19,094 nucleotides of DNA from positions 4,573 to 23,666 of the forward strand of contig BQKZ01008865.1 of assembly GCA_036244855.1 (NCBI GenBank), given 5' to 3'. Source of the DNA: Temnopleurus reevesii (taxonomy: Eukaryota > Echinodermata > Echinoidea > Temnopleuroida > Temnopleuridae). Below the pieces are notes generated by a model, which was given only the letters and a program-made list of their open reading frames with translations, did not search any database and had not been told where the DNA came from. The stretch's first letter is position 1, and each line of letters starts with the position of its first letter. The position numbers were made by a program, and so were the translations under genes. Positions 1-9,226 of this stretch are shown piece by piece.

Positions 1-17
1 TCCAATCCCAGCAGGAC

Positions 18-698
18 CGTGACAAATTATGATAACGCAGGTTTATTGGTGAATATGATAGTCTATAAGTACTAAACACAAATCCGACGGGTGACACTTG
101 GGCACCCTTGGGGAATATTTTTTTATTGGAATTTTAAAATTTTACGGAGGCACTAAGGGGACAGACATATACGAGAATTGTTTTCGCCGCAACAGCAGCA
201 ATCCTTCTGAATCTCATTTTCGGTGTCACTTTAGGGCCTCGGTAATTTGTCGATGTCCATGAATGACGAAAAATGAATTCATGAATTCTCAACGCTATAC
301 CTTCAAATGAAAAAAAGTTAAACATGAGCAAACTGGTAATTTACTTCATATGGTCCTATATTAACAAATCACCAGCTTGCTCTTGTGTTAACTTTTCAAT
401 ATGAGGGTATAGCACTGAGAATTCGTTAAAAAGTTGGCATTTTCGTTTTTTTGCCATTCTTGGATATCGGCAAATTACGGAGGCCCTAAAGTGACACAGA
501 AAATGAGATTTGTGTAGGCCGGCAGCTATTGCGGCGAAAAATCTCGTATATGTCTGTCATCTTAATGCCTCCATAAAATTTAAAAATGCCAATATTTTTT
601 CCCCCAAGAATGCCCAAGTGGCACCCACCGGATTTGAGTTTAGTATCCCCTTGACTATCATAATCACCAATAAACCAGCATTATAATGCTATGTCACG
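18..698. repeat. Large imperfect palindrome (foldback element), arms about 325-333 bp
   Basis: The left arm (about 18-342) is matched over its whole length by the reverse complement of the right arm (about 366-698), with a spacer of only about 23 bp. The outer ends are CGTGACA (18-24) and TGTCACG (692-698). Shared blocks in opposite orientation include GGTTTATTGGTGA, GACAGACATATACGAGA, TGTCACTTTAGGGCCTC and CGCTATACC/GGTATAGC. The arms have diverged by substitutions and small indels. No transposase or long reading frame lies inside, so this looks like a non-autonomous foldback or MITE-like DNA element. No convincing target-site duplication was seen. The short reading frame on the minus strand of the left arm is incidental. 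Superfamily not assignable by eye. Confidence 0.85.
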
Positions 699-1249
699 CT
701 TTGGGTAGAAAATCGGGTCAATTCTCTTCGGCTATAGAGAATAAAAGAACGAAGTATCTACATTTTGTCTCGATTTCTTTCTTTCTTTTTGCATAAAGTT
801 GTCAAAAGACAATACTTTTTATAATTATGACAAATTCATTAAAAAATATATATATTTGAAACCTTTGATTAGACCATAACATAAATGAGCAATTGAACTG
901 ACGATAAATATTAATCGTAAGTCTATGGCAAAATGTGTACTTTATTATCGTATCTCTTTTCTGTTACAGGAGTTGATTTCCCCCACATAAAGAAGTCAAC
1001 GACTCAGAATGTGCAAAATGTAGATATTGCGTATTTTTTTTTTTTTTTTTTTTTGGGGGGGGGGGCAACAATCTAATTTTTTTCATTTCACAAAATTGTG
1101 CTTAAAGTACCTATACATACGGTGGGCATGGCAAGCGAACAACAATATTTAGAAAAATTGATGTTGTACAAAACTTGTTATTATACATAAGAACAGCTTT
1201 AAAAACAATGATACACAGTTGGGAAAAGGTACTATGATATTGCACCAAG
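699..1249. other. AT-rich spacer with a T21-G11 homopolymer block
   Basis: No gene or RNA is supported here. The only notable structure is a run of about 21 T (1034-1054) followed directly by 11 G (1055-1065). Its true length is likely to be uncertain in any assembly. Confidence 0.6.
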
Positions 1250-1335
1250 CAACACTGGGAGTTTGGGGTGCAATATAACTTTAAACAAATAGAAAGGTAC
1301 AAAATTATACCTTTTTAAGACATATTTTAAAATTG

Positions 1336-1420
1336 CGGCAGCTTTGGGGTTCGAATCCATGCCACGAGGGATCCCTTCGTTCCAAGCCAAACGCTCTACC
1401 AACTGAGCTACTCGCTGCTT
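1336..1420 (-). other. tRNA-like module, left arm (degenerate, probably not a functional tRNA)
   Basis: Read on the minus strand, an A-box sequence TAGCTCAGTTGGTAGAGC (1410-1393) with a perfect GCTC/GAGC D stem is followed by a seven-base loop CTTGGAA (position of a TGG anticodon) and a B-box-like GGATTCGAACCCC (1358-1346). GCAGC and GCTGC near the ends can pair. The T stem has mismatches, the anticodon stem has a G-G mismatch, and the variable region looks too long for a normal tRNA. It is best read as a tRNA-derived Pol III promoter module inside the palindrome. Confidence 0.55.
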
Positions 1421-1531
1421 TCAACAATTGGACGGATTTACAAGATATCAATTATACTCGGTATTCGTGAACGTCGGCTATCCATTTCACGTGAAAATAT
1501 GTCAAAGTATTGGCGTATTGCGCAATAAGAG

Positions 1532-1614
1532 CGGATCATAGCTCAGTCGGTTGATTGTCTGACTTGGAACGATTTCATCATGTTCATAGCGTGAGTTCGA
1601 ACCTCACAACTCGT
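1532..1614 (+). other. tRNA-like module, right arm (degenerate, probably not a functional tRNA)
   Basis: TAGCTCAGTCGG (1539-1550) matches the A box. The T arm is perfect: GTGAG (1591-1595), loop TTCGAAC, CTCAC (1603-1607), giving a good B box. The CTTGGAACGA segment between the boxes is shared with the left-arm module. The acceptor ends (1532-1538 and 1608-1614) do not pair, and the D and anticodon stems are poor, so this is a tRNA-like relic or SINE head and not a working tRNA gene. Confidence 0.6.
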
Positions 1615-1695
1615 TCCTTTTTTAATACACCTTTTACATGCACCTTAATAAAAGAAATGTGCAATATTGCACCCCAAAAGACGCCACCAGTGTTG

Positions 1696-2407
1696 TCCTT
1701 ATTGGGACAAATTTGTTCAATTTTTGTTTGATATGTAATTGACTAAACCCCTACTGTTCGATATGATTGACATAACTGATATTCATAAATTTTGATCATA
1801 AATAAATTTGTAATGCATATTAAAAACAATGCTACCAATCAATATATAAATAAAAACATCGGTACAATATTGTCATCTTATATCTAATTTACAATAAATA
1901 ATAGGTAAAATCACTGATTTCTAGCATAACACATCTTAATTGCATCGTTTTCTTTAGTTATTAATTATAAATATAAAAAACCATTTGCCATTTTAAAGCT
2001 TGTATACTTATTAACACACAGCATCAGAATTATATTATGCCCGTTAGAATGAGTTGGAATGTTAGCTTGGATGTGAGAACACTTATAAATACATAAATAA
2101 TTCAGACACATTGGGACCCTTTGACCGATATTATGGAAAATGTATACTTTTATGACCAGGCAAAGAGTTTTCTTTAGTGTAAACAACAACAAAAAAGGGG
2201 AATCGAGAGAATGCAGATGGAAATATTGGCCAGTCTTTCCTTCAGTATATCACAACAGTTTTGAATTGTAAGATATAGTAGGACATAATCTGATATACAT
2301 TAAACATTAATTGTGATTATCACAGTCCTCTCTCGAATGATATTTCTAGACCTGATCAGATGGAGCCTGTGTAATATCCAGATTGGGAGTGAGGCCACAA
2401 AGGAGAG
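1696..2407. other. AT-rich 3' flank of the stomatin gene
   Basis: This includes the presumed 3' UTR of the minus-strand stomatin gene. By eye no AATAAA or ATTAAA occurs on the minus strand between 2407 and 1696. The weaker variant CATAAA is at 2154-2149. The poly(A) site therefore cannot be placed. No other gene is supported. Confidence 0.5.
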
Positions 2408-3247
2408 TTACTTTTTAAGGATACCTTCAAGAAGATCGATGGGTAGAGGGAAGATGATGGTGGAGTTCTTCTCGGCCGAGATGGTGTTGAGGGTCTGCAG
2501 GTACCTGAGCTGAAGGGCAGATGGAGACTCAGCAATAGTATCAGCAGCTTCCTTGAGAGCGCGAGCAGCATTCTGTTCTCCTTCAGCAGCAATCACCTTG
2601 GCTCTTGCCTCTCGGGAAGCTTCGGCCTCTGCAGCCATAGCTCTCTGGAGCTGGACTGGCAGACGGACATCCTTGATCTCGACACGCTCCACTTGAATTC
2701 CCCAGGGATCGGTGTCATGATCCAGAGTGGACTGCATGTAGTGGCTGATGCCTTCACGCTCTGCTAGGATCTCAGCCAGGTTCTTGGTGCCCAGGACATT
2801 CCGAAGGGTCGTTTGAGCCAGAAGCCTTGTTGAATTACCAGCGTCTTCTACGTTGGCGATGCTGATGGTTGCATTCTTGACTCGATAGAAAACCACAGCA
2901 TCAACAGAGATCGTGAGACTGTCCTTTGTAAGGATTTCCTGGGGAGGGATATCAAAAGAAACAGTACGAAGATCAACCTTACTGTAATCTTCGATGCATG
3001 GCAAAATGAAGAACAGCCCCGGACCTTTGGCACCACCAAACAGGAGACGACCAAGCCTGAAGATAACTGCTCTTTCGTAATCCTGAACCACTTTGATGCA
3101 GAAAAACAAAGAAAAAGGCAGAGTACAAAACACGATGAGCACAGAGATGATCATGAGAAAGATTCCACAGCAACCCATACCCTCATCGGACGTTTTCTCT
3201 CCGATGATTCCCATCTCTATGCTCTCTCCTTCTCCTCGTTTCGCCAT
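2408..3247 (-). CDS. Stomatin (band 7 / SPFH family membrane scaffold protein), complete and intronless
   Basis: A 279-residue protein close in length to vertebrate stomatin (about 288). Order: a short polar N-terminus; a Cys pair at 26-27; a hydrophobic intramembrane hairpin at about 28-52 with Pro44 at the bend; the SPFH domain from about 53, with YERAVIFRLGR, GGAKGPGLFFILPC, FDIPPQEILTKDS and LLAQTTLRNVLG; an Ala/Glu-rich coiled coil at about 203-237 (QRAMAAEAEASREARAKVIA); and the C-terminal oligomerisation and raft-association segment STIIFPLPID at 262-271. Cys26, Pro44 and Cys84 align with the palmitoylated Cys29, hairpin Pro47 and Cys87 known in human stomatin, so topology and acylation are probably conserved. 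Family members form oligomeric, cholesterol-associated scaffolds on the cytoplasmic face of the plasma membrane and tune ion channels and transporters. The start has a strong context (GCAAAATGG, A at -3 and G at +4). The whole frame lies in one exon, although vertebrate stomatin genes are multi-exon, suggesting a retrocopy or intron loss. Close paralogues such as stomatin-like 3 or MEC-2-type proteins are possible alternatives. Confidence 0.96.
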   Translation of the reverse strand: MAKRGEGESIEMGIIGEKTSDEGMGCCGIFLMIISVLIVFCTLPFSLFFCIKVVQDYERAVIFRLGRLLFGGAKGPGLFFILPCIEDYSKVDLRTVSFDIPPQEILTKDSLTISVDAVVFYRVKNATISIANVEDAGNSTRLLAQTTLRNVLGTKNLAEILAEREGISHYMQSTLDHDTDPWGIQVERVEIKDVRLPVQLQRAMAAEAEASREARAKVIAAEGEQNAARALKEAADTIAESPSALQLRYLQTLNTISAEKNSTIIFPLPIDLLEGILKK

Positions 3248-3315
3248 TTTGCTGTCTTCTGGATCCGCGAACTTTACATCAAATCACGGATTTTAAAAAT
3301 GGTAGATCTATCCTG

Positions 3316-3325
3316 CCTTTATATA
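3316..3325 (-). promoter_or_regulatory. TATA box of the stomatin gene
   Basis: On the minus strand the sequence reads TATATAAAGG, about 70 bases upstream of the stomatin ATG. Standard spacing of 25-30 bases puts transcription start near 3290, giving a 5' leader of about 45 bases with no sign of an intron. The match and spacing are good, but no initiator or other element confirms it. Confidence 0.5.
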
Positions 3326-3329
3326 CTTG

Positions 3330-5250
3330 TCTTGTTCAGTTACCGGTATATACTGCCCAACAGCCGACGAGACGTATTGATCAGAACTTAAAAGTTTGAG
3401 TATTCCACTCAGCATTTACTATACAGAGGTTGACTCGAATTCATTTAACAGATGGTCATTCATCCATATCTTGGGAAAGAAATCAATGCATCCATGGGGA
3501 ATATGCGCCACTGCTTAATTTTACAAGGTGTGGCTCAATGATTTTGCGTTAATCATATACAGCTTACGTTACGTAATACAACTCAGTCATGTAGTGATTT
3601 TTTTCTATTCGGTATGTGCACAGAAGATAATCCCTCTTGTATATTTAGATTGAACAAGAAGGCATTTTTAGCCAAGATTTTCTCCCCAAAGTCGTTCAAA
3701 GTCAATCAAGAACAAATATGATCGAGTGGTATAGTGTTATCGTAAAAGCATCAACAAATCATTATCATGATTATGTATGGGGAAGAATCTTAACCACAGG
3801 TTAGTGACGGATTTCGTTTTAATGTTTGAACAGCCAATACATTTCTTTTCCTCGGTGAATATTAACATCCTTAAAAAAAGTCTACCCACGTTTGTTTTTC
3901 AGCAGGAGTCCAAACACTTGATGGACAGAACAAAAAACAAGTTTGAGTGAAATCGGACAGCCCCTAAAGAAAGTAGAATGTCTGAATGTCAACTGATGAT
4001 ATAATAGGTGCACAAGTGACCATTTACAATATTCATATCAATGTCACAAAATGTTACTTTCCAGAAATAAATATGATATTCTCAAAACTATAACTACAGG
4101 AACGTCGATCCCCAATTTGCATTTTTACATTTATCCGAAGTTTTTATCCTTCTTAATGGTGACCTTTGCGCAATAAAATAAACAAAAAGATGTTTAGTAG
4201 TGAACTCATGACTTTATCAAACTGGCAACAATTGTCTTTTCACTGATTTGCTTTTTCTTCTTTCAAATCATTGATAATTTGGAAACTCTTTTTTTTAAAT
4301 TAGTTGTCAGATTTACTTCAAACTTGGCCCGAGGCGGGAAATTTCACCCCAATGCGCCAATAGACGACCCCCCAACAAAAATACAGCTATGACAGTCAAT
4401 CATGGTCATTTATATGCAGCTCTTCCATGCACCATGACAACAGCAAGCCTGTAATAAAAAAAAAACGATTAATATCTATATTGTAATGCAATTACATTCA
4501 CCTATACGACCATTGATTCTTAAATTATTCATCTAATCACTTTCATAGTCATAAAATTGCAATTCGGAACTTCGAATTACGAATGAAGGAAACTGTGTGT
4601 AGGACTGCAAGGCGACGCACGGCGGCTTCTATGTGCAAAACTGACATTGACTGTATTGACTTTACTCATTCGGATTCATTTACACACTGTACAACCACAG
4701 GAACTATTTGTTTGTTATCTTTTCTAAATTTGAATTAATTCCATTGATGTTGGAATATGGAATAAAGTTTCAGGACAGGAAAATACAATATATGAACAAG
4801 GTAAAGCAGCATACAAATCTTGACAGGACTAACACATGAAAGCTCGAAAGCTCATTTACAATGCGGTCCTATAAAACGCTAAATACATTACTTTATATGA
4901 AATGAATATGAAAAAAAATATAAATAGAATGATAATAATAGAACAAAACACATCTCTTAAAGGCATTTAAAAGAGCATACAGGGAATGAGCATGGTAAGT
5001 ACCATTATAGTGCTTAGACTATATACATGTACATATTGAAAGATAAAATCAGTTTCTCATCAAAACGTAAACATGTTACTCCACTTTACATTCAAGTACA
5101 TTGTACTATACAGTATTCTTAAAACTTGCTCAGTTTCTGATTGCTTTGGTGCCGTTAGTGTTTTGATTACATTTTAATAGGAGCAATTTCCGATGAGATA
5201 AACAATATGATGACCTTTCTATTTTCATTATTTTTTGTTTGTCTTTGTTT
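3330..5250. other. AT-rich intergenic region, no gene seen
   Basis: There is no reading frame, splice-consistent exon or structured RNA that I can support. The sequence is AT-rich and mostly non-repetitive by eye. The first few hundred bases would include any upstream regulatory DNA of the stomatin gene. Confidence 0.55.
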
Positions 5251-5313
5251 GTCTTTTTTTCAGTCATGTAAGCTCCCCGGCTGTGACGATGCATTGCACT
5301 GAAAGTATAACAA
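5251..5313 (+). repeat. Spaced direct repeat, copy 1
   Basis: A pyrimidine run (GTCTTTTTTT) is followed by GTAAGCTC, CGGCTGTGACGATG, ATTGCA and TGAAAG. The same order of blocks returns at 5637-5705 in the same orientation. Both copies are followed within about 30 bases by an AAAAATAG-type string. Confidence 0.65.
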
Positions 5314-5636
5314 TTTAAAAAATAGCTTTCGATTTGGAAAATGGAACGAATAGTCTACTTCAATCGAGGAAAATTGGAAAACCATTTTATTGCTTGGAAG
5401 GTATCGATACCTATTACACTGCCCACAATTGTGCATGTGGGGCAGCGCTTTGGTGGCTCAAGAAACGTTGGTAAGATTTAGGGGGCTCTAAATTTTAGAT
5501 AAAAAGGGTGCTGAAATCACCGCGGGGCTTAAAACTTTTTATTCGCTAAGGACTATTTTTCGCTTTTCGTTCCTGGTTGAAAAATTTACAGTGGGGAGTT
5601 AAATTTTAGTTGGTGAATTTTAGCTGGTGGTATTTT

Positions 5637-5705
5637 GTCTTCATCTTTTTTTTTGCTCGTAAGCTCATCGGCTGTGACGATGGATTGCATTGAAAGGATT
5701 ACAAC
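5637..5705 (+). repeat. Spaced direct repeat, copy 2
   Basis: This repeats copy 1 at 5251-5313 with a few substitutions: pyrimidine run, GTAAGCTCATCGGCTGTGAC, GATGGATTGCATTGAAAG, then TTACAACA. The two copies lie about 390 bases apart. They could be ends of a small element or two insertions of one dispersed family; no matching ends or target duplications were recognised. Confidence 0.65.
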
Positions 5706-6477
5706 ATCAGCATGCCAAAAATAGAAAAGTGAAAGGTTTTTGAGACTCAACAGCTACAATTATCGTACATAAGACGGCTGAAAATTCGAAGGGAAAACTG
5801 CCAACAAAAAGAAGAGAAACTTGTTAAGTGAATTGGTTGCCCCCGCCTCGCTGATAAGATTGTGCGTTTATTGAGTGTGTATATATGGAAGGTGGACCCA
5901 TGAAGAAAAATAGCCGCCCCTCATGGAATATTTATAAACTCAAAGCTTTTTAATCGAGTGGAATAACCGAGAATGACTTGGCAAGCAAAACAAACAAAAA
6001 CAAAACAAAACAAACAAAATATAATATCCACTTTAAAATGTGTGTGTATGTGTGTGTGTGTGTGTGTGTGTTAATGTGTGTTTATGGGGGCCGATTGTCC
6101 CTTTCTTTGCAACATCATTAACATCATTTTAGGACGTTTGGTTTGGTTTGGTATTATTCTCTGTATCAATGAACACAGAAACTCAATATTAATGAACGTA
6201 CACACAACTGGAATTAAGTACAGAGATGAATAATTGAAAATGACAAAATTACAGTTTAAACAGCCCATTCAGATCCATTGAAAAATGGCTCTTTACCTCT
6301 GAGAGGTCCAGAATAAAACGATAACACAAAGAGGTATGATGTGGGGGTGGGGTTCACAAGCACTCCTGGGCCCCTGTGTGTATACAGGCTTGAAGTGACT
6401 GGTACGAGCATGCACTAAGACGTCAACAAAAGAAGAAAAATAAAAGGACTTCGAGGAGCAGAAGGTAACTCTAATCA
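5706..6477. other. Intergenic region with A/C-rich and GT simple repeats
   Basis: No gene is supported. An A/C-rich simple repeat of AAAC and AAAAC units spans about 5986-6019, and a (GT)n tract spans about 6039-6080 with two interruptions. The short minus-strand reading frames here show no recognisable protein and are probably chance. Confidence 0.55.
6039..6080. repeat. (GT)n microsatellite
   Basis: A nearly pure TG dinucleotide run, interrupted once by an A and once by TTAA. Confidence 0.95.
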
Positions 6478-6739
6478 CAGTGAAGTAGGAACGAGGTGAG
6501 TGAAAAATGAGAAAATGAAAAGACAGATAAAAGATTATAGATTAATAATGTCTGGGAGATGTCTTACTGATATCTTCATGTGCGCACCATGGGGGGGGGG
6601 GGGGGGGNCAGTGAAGTAGGAACGAGGTGAGTAAATAATGAAAAATGAAAAGACAGATAAGAGATTATAGATTAATAATGTCTGGATTACAAAACATCCA
6701 GACATCCCTGTAAGCAGGGATAGGTCTCACTGATATCTT
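6478..6739. repeat. Direct duplication flanking a poly-G run and an N; possible assembly artefact
   Basis: Copy 1 (6478-6575) and copy 2 (6609-6739) share CAGTGAAGTAGGAACGAGGT, then AAAATGAAAAGACAGATAA, GATTATAGATTAATAATGTC and ACTGATATCTT in the same order. Between them lie 17 G (6591-6607) and a single N (6608). Copy 2 carries about 35 extra bases (around 6685-6721) that form part of two back-to-back hairpins. The near identity and the join at poly-G/N suggest two alleles or contig ends placed in tandem, though a true tandem duplication is not excluded. Confidence 0.8.
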
Positions 6740-6740
6740 G

Positions 6741-7719
6741 GTAAAAATTATACCAATGTACAAGCTATTTCATTCGGAATTTGGTTCACAAATATAAGCG
6801 GAAAGTATTAAAACTAGATTAGGTTTACTTATTTGGAGTAATGATAATTAACGCTAGAACAACGAATTGAGAGCGCCAGTGAACTGCGCTACAAGAACAT
6901 GCATGTACCATTGTGATTTTCTTCTTTATCAATACATTTTCTTGTTCAATATTCTACATTACTTATTCAACAATACATAGAATGAGAAAAAAAACTACAC
7001 TATAAAGACAAAGAAAGAAGCAAATAAACAATTATCTGTCAAATTACAACAGAACTGCTGCCAGACACACACGGACCGAATTCAATTAGAATTAAGTGGG
7101 GATTACCATGGCAACAGCTTTGGTTTATACGGTTTCATATAAGTACAATGAGTGTCATGGCAACTACATCGAATACAATGTTAAAGAACACTTGTATCTA
7201 AATGAGAAAAATATGATATAATTACGATGAATCCGCTGAAATTGAATTCATATAATTCTTCATTATTTTATATCGCCTTTTCATCTCTACCGAAGGCGCA
7301 ACTAATTTCTCATTAAAATTGCCGATAGTCGGTGACTTGGCAATATTTTCTCTATTAGTGCCGCCTTCGTTATTATCCGAGACCGATAGACCACTTAAAG
7401 CTAAGTAGGCCTAAAGAAAGAGAGAAAGAAAATTCAAGCTACAAAAGAAGGATGACATTGATTACGTAACATCAATTCATCTTCCTTGCATTGTACACAC
7501 CTCTTTATATTGAGGGGCGTATGAGATTCGTGATAGAATTATCGATTGCGAAATGATCCATAATGGAAATATAACGTTACCGTCATAGCTCAATATGGGT
7601 GCAGGCATTTTGATTTTTGTCTTGTCTTGTTTTGTCTTTGAGTATACGCCCACAATCAAAATAGATTATTACGGCACTTTAGGTGTAGATCGCGACTAGC
7701 TATTTACGGCGAGGGATTG
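6741..7719. other. AT-rich intergenic region, no gene seen
   Basis: No reading frame with recognisable protein features, no RNA and no clear repeat were found on either strand. Confidence 0.5.
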
Positions 7720-8239
7720 TGCCAGACTCGACTGACACTTGCACGATTTTGTGGCACTCATTGGCACAACTCGAGTCGTGCCAGTGTGCAAACTAGTTGT
7801 AAACTGGCGTGAAGTGTGCGTAACCTCGTCGTGACAGCGTGTCATATCGGTACAAAATTTTGGTCACGACAAAATTTCGAGACCGGGTCGCGAACCATGC
7901 GCAAACTGATCGTGAACTCATCGGAACGATGTGGGAGGATGCTTGCCAGTGGGTGGTAGTATGCGTCGTGCCACGACTGTCACGAACTGCCAGAATTAAT
8001 AGCCCCCAGTAATCCACATCAACTGTCGATATTATCCCGTAAACACAGCTGGATAATGACACCGTTCATATCGCGCAAACCCGTCGTGCCACTTCGTGTC
8101 AATGTGGATATCGATGGGCACGCATTCGTGAACTCTTCGTGTCGTGAACAGTGCGGAAGCCTCCTAGTTCATGCGCCAAAATGGCATGAATTACCACGAC
8201 AAAATCGTGGCCAAAGGTCGTGCAAGTGACAGCCTGGCA
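7720..8239. mobile_element. 520-bp non-autonomous DNA element with terminal inverted repeats
   Basis: The left end TGCCAGACTCGACTGACAC continuing to TTGCACGA (7720-7746) is matched by the reverse complement of the right end, TCGTGCAAGTGACAG then CCTGGCA (8218-8239). The inside is clearly richer in C and G than its flanks and is packed with variants of TCGTGCCA and CACGAC in both orientations, including the palindrome GTCGTGCCACGAC (7967-7979) and the hairpin CCACGA-CAAAA-TCGTGG (8193-8209). No transposase is present. The 89-residue minus-strand reading frame inside looks like a by-product of composition. The target-site duplication is not clear, so the superfamily is open. Confidence 0.65.
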
Positions 8240-8789
8240 TAGAAGAAAAATATGCCTGGTGAGAGCTAGTGGAATAGGGTTACTATTAAAGCCAGAAATA
8301 TTCTTTTAATGGATCCCAGCCTGTATGAAGTTAAAGGGGTGTGGGGAAGAAGACCCTTTCCATAACCTTCTAACCCCTTTCAAATTCAACTCCGGTTATT
8401 CATTTTTGTCCCTTCTCTTCATATTTTTTGGCCATGTTTGTAATTGCATTTGTTCTGTGAAAATTGTACATGTATTTCCCAATTCCTCCAAATGCCAAAT
8501 AAATAATAACAAATAAGTAAAAAAGAACCATCAGCACTGTAGCGGGATGGAAAATATATTAAGGGATGCAGTCAATAATATGAGAATGTACCGTAAACGG
8601 GGAGAACAGGAATACCGGGGATAAAACTTTTAATTCTAATAATCATTTGCTTATGATGTAGATCACTCAAATAACTCACACAACAAACAGTTTATGTTTC
8701 TGTGTTAACCTGTATTAGTAAGAATTGTCACGTTAATAACTTTTATTTCTATTACCACTATCAAAGTCTTTTATTGATCATTCAATTCT
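8240..8789. other. Intergenic region, no gene seen
   Basis: A 63-residue plus-strand frame (8325-8516) has no recognisable feature apart from a hydrophobic stretch and is not supported as a gene. No repeat structure stands out. Confidence 0.45.
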
Positions 8790-9226
8790 CACCATCATCG
8801 TCATAATCATCATCACCACCACCACCATCACAATCATCATCATCACCACCCCACCACCACCATTACAATCACTGCCATCATCATTATCACCACAACTATC
8901 ATCATTGTCATCATCATCAAATTGACCATCATAATCATCACCAGTATATCAACAGCAGAAGCATCATCATTACCATCATTGCTACCAACACCATCATCAT
9001 CATTCCAATCGACAACACTATCATCATCATCACCATCATCATCATCATTACTAACATCACAATCATCACTACCATCATCAGCATTACCGTCACCATAATC
9101 ATCACTAAAATCATCATCAACATTATCATCACAATCAGCCTCTACATCATCATCACTGACAATGTGATCATTGTCGCCATCTCGTCACGATCATAAGCTC
9201 CTACATCACCACCACCATCATCTTCA
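8790..9226. repeat. Long degenerate CAT/CAC trinucleotide microsatellite
   Basis: About 430 bases are built almost entirely of ATC, CAT and CAC triplets with scattered substitutions. Read on the minus strand, part of it gives an artefactual poly-Met/Val frame (8938-9132). It is an old, interrupted trinucleotide array. Confidence 0.95.

Larger units (their letters stand above)
1250..1695. mobile_element. Palindromic element with an outward-facing tRNA-like module in each arm
   Basis: The ends are inverted copies: CAACACTGG plus TTTGGGGTGCAATAT on the left (1250-1274) and ATATTGCACCCCAAAA plus CCAGTGTTG on the right (about 1666-1695). Similarity continues inward through both arms to a centre near 1472, where TTCGTGAA faces TTCACGTGAA. 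Each arm carries a tRNA-like A box and B box, minus strand on the left (1411-1346) and plus strand on the right (1539-1607), so both would be read outward. It could be one foldback element that captured a tRNA-like promoter, or two copies of a tRNA-derived SINE integrated head to head. The symmetric match through the centre favours a single palindrome. No coding capacity. Confidence 0.7.

Noticed and set aside
1336..1614. Two functional tRNA genes
   Set aside because: A and B boxes are good, but acceptor, D or anticodon stems fail in one or both, and both modules sit inside a repeat element.
5251..5705. Solo or paired long terminal repeats
   Set aside because: The copies are only about 60 bp, lack TG...CA ends, and the 390-bp interval has no retroelement coding sequence.
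7793..8062. 89-residue minus-strand frame
   Set aside because: It lies inside the C/G-rich inverted-repeat element, where stop codons are rarer, and has no recognisable protein features.
8938..9132. Minus-strand frame rich in Met and Val
   Set aside because: It is the translation of the CAT/CAC microsatellite.
8790..9226. CRISPR-like array
   Set aside because: There are no conserved repeats with unique spacers; it is a simple trinucleotide tract in a eukaryotic genome.
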